Part shown: positions 8,383-16,903 of the stretch, in pieces | Numbering within the stretch: position 1 is the first letter of the stretch | How the letters are laid out: each line of letters opens with the position of its first letter | Source of the DNA: Candidatus Caenarcanum bioreactoricola | Lineage (GTDB): Bacteria; Cyanobacteriota; Vampirovibrionia; Caenarcaniphilales; Caenarcanaceae | NCBI GenBank assembly: GCA_001899385.1 | Contig: MOYB01000002.1 | Coordinates: 79,043-117,156, forward strand | Direction of reading: 5' to 3' | DNA length: 38,114 nt | Position numbers and translations under genes: made by a program | The notes under the pieces: generated by a model | What the model was told of the DNA's origin: nothing | Database searches by the model: none | The model's input: only the letters and a program-made list of their open reading frames with translations

Positions 8383-8871
8383 ATGAAAAATAAAACTAAA
8401 GTTAAAGATAAAGTTAAAAAAAAAGAAACACCAACTATTTCAAATAGAAAGGCATTTGCAGAATTTGAAATAATAGAAACTTTAGTTGCAGGCATAATTT
8501 TAACAGGTACTGAAATTAAATCTTTAAGATTAGGTCGGGGTAAATTAAATGAAGCTTTTGCAAAAATAGATAAAAATTGTGAAATGTATTTGTATGGAAT
8601 GAATATCCCTAAATATGAATGTGGAAATCGTTATAATCATGAACCTGATAGAATAAGAAAACTTTTATTAAATAAAAAAGAAATTCTCAAATGGAAAAGC
8701 AAGGCAGAAAGAGAAAATTTAACTATAATAGGTTTAAAACTTTTCTTTAGAGGACAATGGGCAAAAATTGAAATTGCTTTATGTAAAAGAAAACTTCTTC
8801 ATGATAAACGTAAAGAATTAAAACAAAAAGCAATAGATCGTGATACTGAAAGAGATTTAAAAAGATATTAA
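8383..8871 (+). CDS. smpB: SsrA-binding protein SmpB
   Basis: SmpB binds tmRNA and brings it to stalled ribosomes for trans-translation. NRKAFAEFEIIETLVAGIIL and TGTEIKSLRLGRGKLNEAFA are diagnostic of the OB-fold core. The C-terminal basic tail that enters the mRNA channel is present (HDKRKELKQKAIDRDTERDL). At 162 residues it is complete. It sits between prfA and ubiD with 2- and 3-nt gaps and no Shine-Dalgarno site, so translation is probably coupled. I found no tmRNA gene in this window. Confidence 0.96.
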   Translation: MKNKTKVKDKVKKKETPTISNRKAFAEFEIIETLVAGIILTGTEIKSLRLGRGKLNEAFAKIDKNCEMYLYGMNIPKYECGNRYNHEPDRIRKLLLNKKEILKWKSKAERENLTIIGLKLFFRGQWAKIEIALCKRKLLHDKRKELKQKAIDRDTERDLKRY

Positions 8872-8874
8872 ATT

Positions 8875-10347
8875 ATGAAAGCATTTAAAGATTTAAGAGA
8901 ATTTATAAAAGCTTTAGAAGCTGATAATGAATTAATAAGAATTCCAGCTAAAGTCTCTAGTGAATTAGAAATAGCCGAAATAACTGACCGAATAAGCAAA
9001 GGTTCTTTAAATAAAAATAAAGCTTTATTATTTGAGAATATAGAAAACTATGAAATACCTATATTAATAAATTCTATGGGTTCTATTTCCCGTATGCAAA
9101 AAGCTCTTGGCGTATCTAGTCTTGATGATATCGCTCAAAGAATCGAAAAAATGCTTGATTTAAAGACTATTCAAAGCTTTCCTTCAAAAATTCAAAAACT
9201 TTTAGAAATTATTAATGTAAAAAATTTTCTTCCTATAAATATTTCAAATGCTCTTTGTCAAGAGGTTTTTATAAATAATATAAATGAAGCTATGCTTGAT
9301 AAATTACCTATATTAAAGTGTTCCCCTAAAGATGCCGCTGAATTTATAACGCTACCAATTGTTTTTAGCAAAGATCCTATTAGTGGTGCTCGTAATGTTG
9401 GAATGTATAGACTGCAGAAATATAATAATAATGAAACTGGTTTTCATGTACATCCACATCATGACTGTTTTAAGCATTGTGAATCTGCCAAAAGTCTGGG
9501 ATTAAAAAAACTTGAAATAGCTGTTGCAATAGGCTGTGATCCAGCAGTTGTTTATAGTGCAACAGCACCTTTGCTTTCAGGCATTGATGAAATGATTTTT
9601 GCTGGTTTTCTTAGAAACAAAGCTGTAGAAATGACAAAATGCAAAACTATTAACTTAGAAGTGCCTGCAAATGCAGAGATTATATTAGAAGGTTATGTAG
9701 ATCTTGAAGATTTAAGAGAAGAAGGAGAATTTGGAGATCATACAGGTTTTTATTCTCCAAAAGATTTTTTTCCTACTTTTAAAATTACAGCAATGACTCA
9801 TAGGAAAAATCCTGTATATATGACTACTATAGTTGGAAAACCCCCTCAAGAAGATTGTTATATGGGTAAAGCTACTGAAAGAATTTTTCTACCTTTATTG
9901 AAATTATTTTTATCTGAAATCTTAGATATTAATATGCCTTTTGAAGGAACTTTTCATAATTGTATAATAATAAAAATAGACAAATTATATGCAGGGCAAG
10001 CTCGTAAAGTCATAAATGGAATTTGGGGATTAGGACAACTTTGCATAAGTAAATGTGTAATTGTTGTTGATAAAAATGTAAATATTCATAATATGAGTGA
10101 ATTAGCCTTTAATGTTTTTGCTAATGTAGACCCTAAAAGAGATATTATAATTACAGAAGGGGTTTTAGATATTTTAGATAGAGCCAGCCCTCAAATAGGT
10201 TATGGTGGGAAAATAGGCATTGATGCAACAACTAAATTTAAAGAAGAAGGTTTTGAAAGAAAATGGTCTGAAGAAATAATTATGAATGAAGAAATTAAAA
10301 AATTAGTAGATTCTCGTTGGAATGAATATTTTTTTGATAAAAAATAG
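8875..10347 (+). CDS. ubiD: UbiD-family prenylated-FMN decarboxylase
   Basis: UbiD enzymes decarboxylate aromatic or unsaturated acids using prenylated FMN; the usual role is in ubiquinone or menaquinone synthesis. The N-terminus MKAFKDLREFIKALEADNEL and the central EGEFGDHTGFYSPKDFFP are typical, the latter carrying part of the Glu-Arg-Glu active site. At 490 residues it is of normal length. It is linked to smpB through TAAATTATG. The UbiX partner that makes the cofactor is not in the window, so the exact substrate is open. Confidence 0.9.
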   Translation: MKAFKDLREFIKALEADNELIRIPAKVSSELEIAEITDRISKGSLNKNKALLFENIENYEIPILINSMGSISRMQKALGVSSLDDIAQRIEKMLDLKTIQSFPSKIQKLLEIINVKNFLPINISNALCQEVFINNINEAMLDKLPILKCSPKDAAEFITLPIVFSKDPISGARNVGMYRLQKYNNNETGFHVHPHHDCFKHCESAKSLGLKKLEIAVAIGCDPAVVYSATAPLLSGIDEMIFAGFLRNKAVEMTKCKTINLEVPANAEIILEGYVDLEDLREEGEFGDHTGFYSPKDFFPTFKITAMTHRKNPVYMTTIVGKPPQEDCYMGKATERIFLPLLKLFLSEILDINMPFEGTFHNCIIIKIDKLYAGQARKVINGIWGLGQLCISKCVIVVDKNVNIHNMSELAFNVFANVDPKRDIIITEGVLDILDRASPQIGYGGKIGIDATTKFKEEGFERKWSEEIIMNEEIKKLVDSRWNEYFFDKK

Positions 10348-10393
10348 AAATTATGTTAATATTCTTTATCATAAAATCTAGGGAGAAAATAAC

Positions 10394-10657
10394 TTGATTT
10401 CATATTTACTTTCGTTATTAGTTGCGATTTTTAATTTTGTTCTTTTTATTTATGCAGTTATGAGTTGGTTTCCTGCTTTAACTTCAAATAATTTTTATAT
10501 TGAACTTGACAAGTTTTTTTCTAAAATACTTGATCCAATAAGAAAGGCAGTGCCACTTGTTGCTGGTAAATTTGATTTTTCTCCTATAATTTTAATTATA
10601 ATATTAGCTATAGGTACAAATCTTATTTTCCCTATATTGCACAAATTAGGCTTATAA
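10394..10657 (+). CDS. yggT: YggT-family small membrane protein
   Basis: This is an 87-residue protein with two hydrophobic segments (about residues 3-22 and 56-80) and the family pattern FVLFIYAVMSWFPA followed by LDPIRKAVP. YggT/YlmG proteins are linked to cell-envelope or division functions and in plastids to nucleoid organisation; the role here is unknown. The start is TTG at 10394, chosen because GGGAG lies 8 nt upstream (10381-10385) and no better start keeps the first helix. It is followed 3 nt later by the ABC exporter gene. Confidence 0.85.
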   Translation: MISYLLSLLVAIFNFVLFIYAVMSWFPALTSNNFYIELDKFFSKILDPIRKAVPLVAGKFDFSPIILIIILAIGTNLIFPILHKLGL

Positions 10658-10660
10658 AGA

Positions 10661-12502
10661 ATGGCGAAATATAAAGCTTCAAGGAAGTATTCAACTGCAG
10701 AAGTTATTTCCAGAATATTTAAAGTTGCTAAAAAATATATTATATATCTTGCAATAGGCATGGCCGCAATGCTTATTTCAGGACTTTTTGCTGTTTGGCC
10801 AAGTCTTGCAATAAAGCTTATTACTGATGCACTTGCTAGTGGAGATTTTTTACACAAAGCAATAGATATAGATATTATTCCAAAACAGCTTCTTCAATAT
10901 GGTTTTGAACCTCATAAAATAAGAATAGATTTAAAAGAACTTGTGAATTATACTCCTTGGGTAATGCTTTTCTTTTTTCTTTTAGAAGGATTATTTAAGT
11001 TTTTATATCTTTTTTGTACTAATTATTTTAGTTTGCTTATTGGGAAAGACTTTGAAAGACAACTTTATAAGAAAGCAATAAGTTTAGACATGAAAAAAAT
11101 TAAAGCAAGAAGTTCCGGAGATTTTTCTTCTTGTATTGTAAATGATGTAAAAGCTATTCAAAGCTCTTTAGCAGATATATTAATTTGTGTAATAAAAGAT
11201 AGTATTTATATAGCAGTATTTACTATTACCTTAACTTGTATAAACTGGAGATTAAGCATTTTTTGTATTCTTATATTGCCAATATTTTTTGCTGCAACTT
11301 ATTATATGCTAAGAAGACTTAAGAAAATGGCAGCAGGAGGACAAGATTTCTTAGGGCAGACAGTAACTTTTGTTTCTGAAAGTATTCAAGGTATGGAGAT
11401 TATTCATCTTAATAATGCTTATAATAAATTTACATCGAAGTTTAATTTATTACTTGTAAAACTTGAAGATCTTGCAAAAAAGGCAATAATGATAAATGCT
11501 GCGGTTAGTCCACTTTTAGGGCTTCTTGGTGCTGCGATTATAGGTTTTGTAGCAATTTGGATTGGATTTAAAGAAGTTTCAGAGGGGAGAATGACTGTAG
11601 GGGATTTTAGCGCTTATGTAGTTATGACAGTACTTCTTTATCAACCTGCGCGTAGAGTTCTTCAAGTAATGGGTAAAATCAGTCGTCTTTTAGGAGGTAG
11701 TTATAGAATATTAGAATTGCTTGATACTCCTTCAGAAGCTTCTGGAACAAAGACTTCACTTCCTATAATTTTAGATAAAGAGAGTTTTATAGAATTCAAA
11801 AATTTAGAATTTCATTATAATAAAAAAATTAAAGTTCTTAAAAATATAAATCTTTCAATAAAACAAGGAGAAAAAGTTGCTTTTGTTGGACCTTCTGGTG
11901 CAGGTAAAAGTACTATTATAAAATTAATCCCTAAGTTTTTTGATCCCGTAGAAGGAGATATTTCTGTTGAAGGAATAAGTATTTTTGATTGGGATTTAAA
12001 AGAACTTAGAGATAAAATAAGTTTTGTACATCAAGATACAATGCTTTTTACAGGTTCTTTAAAAGAAAATCTATTAATTGCTAAGCCTTCTGCTACAGAC
12101 GAAGAAATAAATAAAGCATTAGAAATGGCTAAAGTTGATTTTCTTCATTTAATAAAAAATGGCATAAATGCTGAAATGAGTGAAAGAGGAAATAATTTAT
12201 CTGGTGGACAGAGACAAAGAATTGGTTTAGCTCGTGCTTTTTTAAAGAATAGTCCTATATTAATTTTAGATGAGCCTACAAGTTCTCTTGATATGCAATC
12301 TGAAGAATTAATACAAAAAAGTATAGTTGAATTAATACAAAATCGTACAGTAATAATGGTTACTCACAAATTAAGTTTAATAAAAGATTTTGATAAAATA
12401 GTTTGTTTTAAACATGGTGAAATCATAGAAAGTGGAACACATCAAGAGCTTTTAGCAAATAATAATTATTATGCAGAACTTTTAAAATCAGAATTAAGTT
12501 AA
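10661..12502 (+). CDS. ABC exporter, MsbA-like (fused membrane and ATPase domains)
   Basis: This is a half-transporter of 613 residues. The N-terminal membrane domain (about 20-345) has six predicted helices. The ATPase domain has Walker A GPSGAGKST at 410-418, signature LSGGQ at 513-517, Walker B LILDEP at about 534-539 and the switch His in MVTHK. The size and layout match MsbA and related lipid flippases, and lpxC and lpxI nearby make lipid A-core export plausible. Drug or peptide exporters look the same by motif, so the substrate is inferred. It ends the prfA run and converges on proB with 5 nt between stops. Confidence 0.85.
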   Translation: MAKYKASRKYSTAEVISRIFKVAKKYIIYLAIGMAAMLISGLFAVWPSLAIKLITDALASGDFLHKAIDIDIIPKQLLQYGFEPHKIRIDLKELVNYTPWVMLFFFLLEGLFKFLYLFCTNYFSLLIGKDFERQLYKKAISLDMKKIKARSSGDFSSCIVNDVKAIQSSLADILICVIKDSIYIAVFTITLTCINWRLSIFCILILPIFFAATYYMLRRLKKMAAGGQDFLGQTVTFVSESIQGMEIIHLNNAYNKFTSKFNLLLVKLEDLAKKAIMINAAVSPLLGLLGAAIIGFVAIWIGFKEVSEGRMTVGDFSAYVVMTVLLYQPARRVLQVMGKISRLLGGSYRILELLDTPSEASGTKTSLPIILDKESFIEFKNLEFHYNKKIKVLKNINLSIKQGEKVAFVGPSGAGKSTIIKLIPKFFDPVEGDISVEGISIFDWDLKELRDKISFVHQDTMLFTGSLKENLLIAKPSATDEEINKALEMAKVDFLHLIKNGINAEMSERGNNLSGGQRQRIGLARAFLKNSPILILDEPTSSLDMQSEELIQKSIVELIQNRTVIMVTHKLSLIKDFDKIVCFKHGEIIESGTHQELLANNNYYAELLKSELS

Positions 12503-12507
12503 GCTTT

Positions 12508-13611
12508 TTATATAATCATTAAATCATCTCTATGAATAACATTATTTCCATAAGTATAAGATAAAACATCTTCTATTTTATTAGAAACTAAGCCTTTTAT
12601 TTTTTCTAAATCTTTTGAAGAATATCTTGTTATTCCTTTAGCAATTAATGCTTTTTTATAAAGAATTTCAATTATTTCCCCTCTTTTAAAACTTCCATCT
12701 ATTTCTTTTATACCTACAGGTAAAAGACTCTTTCCTTTAAAAAGAGCATCCTTTGCTCCTTCGTCAATAAAGATCTTTCCTTTTGTAGCTTTCATATAAG
12801 CTATTAAGGTTTTTTTATTTCCAGAAGAAGCTTTAGATCTTTTTGCTCTAAAAAGTGTTCCTATTCTTTCTCCTTTTAATATATTTGAAATTTGTAAAAC
12901 TTTTGAACCTGATATTATATGAACATTTGTTCCAAAATTTATAACCATTTTGGCAGCTTTAATTTTACTCATCATGCCACCAGTACCCCATTTAGAACGG
13001 GATTCTTTAACCATGGATTCTATATCTGTATTAATTTCAACAACTTCGTTTATTAACTGTGCATCTGGATGTAAAAAAGGATTCTTTGTGAAAAGTCCTT
13101 CTGTATCTGTCAAAAGAAAAAGTTCATCTGCTGAAATTAATTTGCATACTAAAGCAGCTAAATGATCATTGTCTGTGAATTTTATTTCATCTACAGCTAC
13201 AACATCATTTTCATTTATTATAGGGATTACCCCTAAAGCTAATAAACCTTTTAAAGTGGACTGTGCATTAAAAAAATTTTCTTTATTTTGTAATTCTTGC
13301 TTAGTAAGCAGTACCTGCCCAACTATTTGTCCATGTTTTTGGAAGAGCTGATCATATAAAGAAGCAAGTAATATTTGTCCTACAGAAGCTGCAACTTGTT
13401 TATCTGTTATTTTTTTTGGTTTTTCTTTAAAATTAAGCCGTTTAGAACCTAGTCCAACTGCGCCTGAACTAACAAGCACTACATCATGCCCAAGTTTTTT
13501 TAAATCAATAATTGCTTCAACTAATTCAGACATTAATTGAAGATTTATACCTTTTTCATTATTCGAAGCAATTGAAGTTGTGCCAATTTTTATTACTATT
13601 TTATGATTCAT
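12508..13611 (-). CDS. proB: glutamate 5-kinase
   Basis: ProB phosphorylates glutamate in the first step of proline synthesis. The amino acid kinase domain (residues 1-260) opens with IVIKIGTTSI and contains LVSSGAVGLG, INENDVVAVDEIKFTDND and KWGTGGMMSKIKAA. A PUA domain occupies the last ~90 residues, so it is the long (367-residue) form. Its start lies inside the 3' end of the GST-like gene with an 11-nt overlap, so it is cotranscribed with panD. proA is not in the window. Confidence 0.96.
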   Translation of the reverse strand: MNHKIVIKIGTTSIASNNEKGINLQLMSELVEAIIDLKKLGHDVVLVSSGAVGLGSKRLNFKEKPKKITDKQVAASVGQILLASLYDQLFQKHGQIVGQVLLTKQELQNKENFFNAQSTLKGLLALGVIPIINENDVVAVDEIKFTDNDHLAALVCKLISADELFLLTDTEGLFTKNPFLHPDAQLINEVVEINTDIESMVKESRSKWGTGGMMSKIKAAKMVINFGTNVHIISGSKVLQISNILKGERIGTLFRAKRSKASSGNKKTLIAYMKATKGKIFIDEGAKDALFKGKSLLPVGIKEIDGSFKRGEIIEILYKKALIAKGITRYSSKDLEKIKGLVSNKIEDVLSYTYGNNVIHRDDLMII

Positions 13612-14515
13612 TAGATTTTATATATCTGCTTAATACTTCTTCCTTTGGATAATTATTAATTATATTAAGTTTATTTCTAGTATATTCGACTTTTTCATGA
13701 TGTTTCTTTAAATCTAAAGGCATTTTTTCTTCTATTGATTTTGTAAATCTTTCAAATTGACTCTTTTTTACAAGAGTTTCTTCTGCAAAATTTTTCATTA
13801 ATTTTAAATAAGAATAAAGTACAAAATCTGCAAAACAAGGTTCATCATCTACTAAAAATTTAAGACCATTATTATAAGAAAAATTAAGCCTTTCTATACA
13901 CATAGGAATTACTTCTTCATTTAAAGTTTGATATGCTTTCTCATAAGCAATTCTTTTATCTGGATGACCTGTGAGTACTTTATTATATTTTGTTTTTCTT
14001 ATAACATTCATTTTAGAAAAAGTACTCATATGACCTATTACATTTGAAAAATTATGTTCATTAAAAAACATTAAACTTAAAAAAGGTAATAAAAAAGCTT
14101 TATTAATCCAATCTCCAAGTATTGAAATTTCTAAACCCTTGACTTCATGTTCTCTTTGAAGCAAACTATTATTAGGATAACAAGTATCAAGTATTTTATA
14201 TATTTCATTAATACCAGAAGAAAAAGTTGCTTCTGTTGAATAACTACTTGTCATTTTCATATATGGAAATTCATAATAAGAATGCCTTGATTCTAAAATT
14301 CTAAGAAATTCATAATCAGTATTCAAATAATTGTCTATAGTCCTTATTTTAAATCCTATATTTTTATAAAAAAGAGCTTTATATTCTAATGCAAGCTCTG
14401 CCTGTAAAGACATGGGATCGTTATTTAAAGCATAAATTTCAAAACTATTTGTTGGTAATTTAAGCTTTACAATTACAGAAGTTAAATTTGTATTGAGACA
14501 TTTATTATTTAACAT
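13601..14515 (-). CDS. glutathione S-transferase-like protein, function unknown
   Basis: I cannot name this 304-residue protein. The region LKFLVDDEPCFADFVLYSYL (about residues 213-232) resembles the GST C-terminal helical domain, where a glycine-rich turn precedes an ADxxLY-like segment. The N-terminal ~80 residues (SVIVKLKLP, then FEIYALNNDPMSLQAELALE) could be a degenerate thioredoxin-like fold. No CxxC or clear glutathione-binding serine is visible. It overlaps panD by 11 nt at its start and proB by 11 nt at its end, so it is locked into one transcript with pantothenate and proline synthesis genes. There is no signal peptide. Confidence 0.6.
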   Translation of the reverse strand: MLNNKCLNTNLTSVIVKLKLPTNSFEIYALNNDPMSLQAELALEYKALFYKNIGFKIRTIDNYLNTDYEFLRILESRHSYYEFPYMKMTSSYSTEATFSSGINEIYKILDTCYPNNSLLQREHEVKGLEISILGDWINKAFLLPFLSLMFFNEHNFSNVIGHMSTFSKMNVIRKTKYNKVLTGHPDKRIAYEKAYQTLNEEVIPMCIERLNFSYNNGLKFLVDDEPCFADFVLYSYLKLMKNFAEETLVKKSQFERFTKSIEEKMPLDLKKHHEKVEYTRNKLNIINNYPKEEVLSRYIKSNES

Positions 14516-14879
14516 AATTTTTCTTAGAGATTTCAGTTATTTTATTTTTTTCATTTACATAAACAACTTTAGGATTAAAATTTAACAATTCATCATTATT
14601 AAATTGTCCATAAGTTATTATTATCAAGAGATCCCCAGTTTTACAAAGATGTGCTGCCGCGCCATTAACCTGAATTTCTCCTGAATCTTTCTCCCCTTTT
14701 ATCGCATATGTCACAAAACGATTTCCATTATTAATATTCAAAACATGAATCTGTTCAAATTCATTTATTTCACAAGCTTCCATTAGTGCTGAGTCAATAG
14801 TTAAACTACCCTCATAATTAATATTAACTGAACTTACAGTTGCCCTGTGAATTTTGGATTTGAAAAAAGTTCTGAGCAT
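14505..14879 (-). CDS. panD: aspartate 1-decarboxylase proenzyme
   Basis: PanD makes beta-alanine for pantothenate and CoA. It self-cleaves at a Gly-Ser bond to form a pyruvoyl group; the site is visible in YEGSLTID at about 23-30. The N-terminal MLRTFFKSKIHRATVSS and NGAAAHLCKTGDLLII are characteristic. At 124 residues it is complete. The start has only a weak ribosome-binding site. It is the first gene of the panD-GST-proB unit on the minus strand, divergent from tRNA-Arg. Confidence 0.95.
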   Translation of the reverse strand: MLRTFFKSKIHRATVSSVNINYEGSLTIDSALMEACEINEFEQIHVLNINNGNRFVTYAIKGEKDSGEIQVNGAAAHLCKTGDLLIIITYGQFNNDELLNFNPKVVYVNEKNKITEISKKNYVK

Positions 14880-14940
14880 TAAAGAAAAGGTTTTAAATTT
14901 AAAACTATTATTTAGTTTAGCATTTAATTCAAAAATTTTT

Positions 14941-14946
14941 TATAAT
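14941..14946 (+). promoter_or_regulatory. candidate -10 box for tRNA-Arg
   Basis: A perfect TATAAT ends 24 nt before the mature 5' end of the tRNA, which leaves room for a short leader. No convincing -35 hexamer is visible at the right spacing. Confidence 0.4.
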
Positions 14947-14970
14947 TATTAAAAAGTTAGTTGTAAAAAT

Positions 14971-15044
14971 GCCTTCATAGCTCAACTGGATAGAGCAGTT
15001 CCGTCCTAAGGAAAAGGTTGGGAGTTCGAGTCTCTTTGAGGGCA
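14971..15044 (+). tRNA. tRNA-Arg (anticodon CCU)
   Basis: A complete cloverleaf folds. The acceptor GCCTTCA pairs with TGAGGGC, the D stem is GCTC/GAGC, and the anticodon loop GTCCTAA carries CCT at 15005-15007. The T arm is GGGAG-TTCGAGT-CTCTT, with two G-U pairs. The discriminator is A at 15044 and CCA is not encoded. The outermost anticodon-stem pair is a G-A mismatch (14998 with 15014). It reads AGG. The stop codon of the opposite-strand 204-residue gene begins 2 nt after the 3' end. Confidence 0.93.
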
Positions 15045-15045
15045 A

Positions 15046-15660
15046 TTAATATTTACTTCTTTTATCATCATCGTCTTTTTCTTTTTTCTTTCTTTTCTCT
15101 TCATATTTTTCTGCTTCTTGTGTATTTTTCTTTAATACTTCTGGTGATTCTTGATATGCCATTGCTGTTTTTGCTATTTTAGGTGGTTGAGCTTCTGAAA
15201 TCTCCTGTGGCTTGGCTATAGCATAACCTAAATCTACTTTTTCAGCAGGAGGCATTGCATCTGTTGTAACTATACCCCCTATTGTTTGTGCCTTTGTTTT
15301 GTTTAAATAAGCTCCAACTCTTTCATTATTAGTAGCTTGTTGTTCTTCTTTTGTATCAAGTAAATCATCTGTATCTTCCCCTTCTTTTCCCTTAATATTT
15401 CCAATTCCTTGCCATGAAGTTTCACCTTCACTTTTATTATCATCGTCTTTTTTTATAGGGGCTTGTTGATTAGAAGTAGTAGTATCTCTTAATTGTCTTA
15501 GTTCTGATTGTGCTTTTAAAGCTTGTTTTAATTTTAATTTTTTATCATCATCGTCATTATCAGTAGAAGAATGTTCATGATATTTAGTAGTTCTATCAGC
15601 CCTTACAGTAGGACTAGCTCTAAATGATTTTAAATTAGGAAATGAAATTAAATTATTCAT
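15046..15660 (-). CDS. hypothetical low-complexity protein with Asp-Lys clusters
   Basis: I do not recognise this 204-residue protein. It is highly charged and probably disordered, with no signal peptide or membrane segment. Acidic runs followed by lysine recur: DNDDDDKK near residue 35, KKDDDNKS near 70 and EKDDDDKR at the C-terminus. The C-terminal ~25 residues are almost entirely E, K, D and R. Glutamine- and threonine-rich linkers lie between. A good promoter at 15750-15778 precedes it. Its upstream neighbour is the signal-peptide protein at 15799-16758, but that gene is 138 nt away with this promoter between, so the two may be regulated separately. Confidence 0.65.
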   Translation of the reverse strand: MNNLISFPNLKSFRASPTVRADRTTKYHEHSSTDNDDDDKKLKLKQALKAQSELRQLRDTTTSNQQAPIKKDDDNKSEGETSWQGIGNIKGKEGEDTDDLLDTKEEQQATNNERVGAYLNKTKAQTIGGIVTTDAMPPAEKVDLGYAIAKPQEISEAQPPKIAKTAMAYQESPEVLKKNTQEAEKYEEKRKKKEKDDDDKRSKY

Positions 15661-15749
15661 TTTTTTATAAAGCTTCAGATTTTATAGAGAGATTTTATAG
15701 AAATTTATTAAAAGGTTTATTAAATATTTGTTTATTATTCCTTAATTTA

Positions 15750-15778
15750 AGTATAACCTTTTTTTATAAAGTTTTCAA
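15750..15778 (-). promoter_or_regulatory. sigma-70-type promoter for the 204-residue gene
   Basis: On the minus strand TTGAAA (15773-15778) and TATACT (15750-15755) are spaced by exactly 17 nt; each matches the consensus at 5 of 6 positions. Transcription would begin near 15743, giving a leader of about 80 nt before the ATG at 15660. It is the best promoter match I found in the window. Confidence 0.6.
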
Positions 15779-15798
15779 GTTCTTAAATAATATTTAAT

Positions 15799-16758
15799 TT
15801 ATAAAGGAGGTAATTTAATTAAAGTAACAAGTTCTTGTTCTATAAGCTTATCAACACTAGCAAGTGCTTCGTTGCCAGACAAATCAATTAATGCTACTCG
15901 TTTAGAACGAAGTCTTGTTTCTATTCTTTTTATTTCTCTTTCAATTTGTCTTATTCGAATTTGTGATAAAAATTGTGATTGAGGACTATTTAATTCAAGG
16001 GAAGCAGATGCTTCTTTTCTAACCTCTTCAAGTTCATTTCTTGCTAAAATCAAATCTGCTTTTTCACTTTTATATTCATGATATTCAGTTCTAACTCTTT
16101 CAGCTATTTCATCTATCATCATAAACATTATTACCATTTCAGTTTGACTTAAAGCTAATTTATCTTTATTTTTAGTTGAAATACCATTTATAAGATCACC
16201 AGCAACACCTGCGCTCAAATAGCTTGCAAGAGCAGAGGTGTCAGCAGGAGCAACAGACTGCAATGCATAAAAAGGTAAAAACACTGCTGTATTTAGAATT
16301 TGACTTAAAATTTGTGCTTTTTTCTGGTCATCACTTACTGGTGCAAGTTTTTGAACTATAAATCTTATTGTTTTATTTCGCTCAAGGGTTGCTCTCCAAA
16401 GAATTAAAAGTTGTTCTTGTTCAAATTTAGTAAGCATTATATCTACTTTGTCTTTTTGCTCATCAGACAATTCGATTGAAGGTTGAATAAAATTTATTGT
16501 ATCTATAGCTTCTTCTTTATCAGATTTTCTATCTAATACAATATTTTGAAGTTCTTCATTTGTTTTATCTATATTTTTATTTATATTTGTATCTTTAGGA
16601 AATTTTTGATTAATAATTAAATCGTCTGGATTTTTTTCATCATATAATAAAAGTTCTTCTGCTGGACATTTTTCTATTTCCTCTAATTCTTTTATTTTTG
16701 ATTCTACTCTAATACAAATATTTAAAAATAATAATATTAATAATAATTTTTTTTTCAC
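15799..16758 (-). CDS. hypothetical secreted protein with coiled coil
   Basis: I do not recognise this 319-residue protein. The N-terminus MKKKLLLILLFLNICIRVES is a clear signal peptide, with a probable cut after VES. A polar acidic region follows (about 25-110). A segment LWRATLERNKTIRFIVQKLAP lies at about 120-140, then a small hydrophobic stretch with FLPFYALQSVAPADTSALAS. The last ~120 residues form a long coiled coil rich in E, R and K. The start is GTG at 16758, because no in-frame ATG lies nearby and the signal peptide begins there. A TATAAT only a few bases upstream (16763-16768, minus strand) and the lack of a Shine-Dalgarno site suggest an almost leaderless transcript. Confidence 0.7.
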   Translation of the reverse strand: MKKKLLLILLFLNICIRVESKIKELEEIEKCPAEELLLYDEKNPDDLIINQKFPKDTNINKNIDKTNEELQNIVLDRKSDKEEAIDTINFIQPSIELSDEQKDKVDIMLTKFEQEQLLILWRATLERNKTIRFIVQKLAPVSDDQKKAQILSQILNTAVFLPFYALQSVAPADTSALASYLSAGVAGDLINGISTKNKDKLALSQTEMVIMFMMIDEIAERVRTEYHEYKSEKADLILARNELEEVRKEASASLELNSPQSQFLSQIRIRQIEREIKRIETRLRSKRVALIDLSGNEALASVDKLIEQELVTLIKLPPL

Positions 16759-16903
16759 GTGGATTATAATATAAGTTAATTGATTAATTTTAACTCAAAA
16801 AATCTTTAAAAACTAAGTACCAATTATCTGTTATTTAAGATAAAATAAAAGGGTATAGTTTATTTAGATTATTTTTTTTTTGTTAACAATTCGGTGATAA
16901 TAT

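Noticed and set aside
15661..15771. 12-bp direct repeat TTTTTTATAAAG at 15661 and 15760
   Set aside because: It is low-complexity AT sequence, and one copy falls in the promoter spacer; no further structure supports it.
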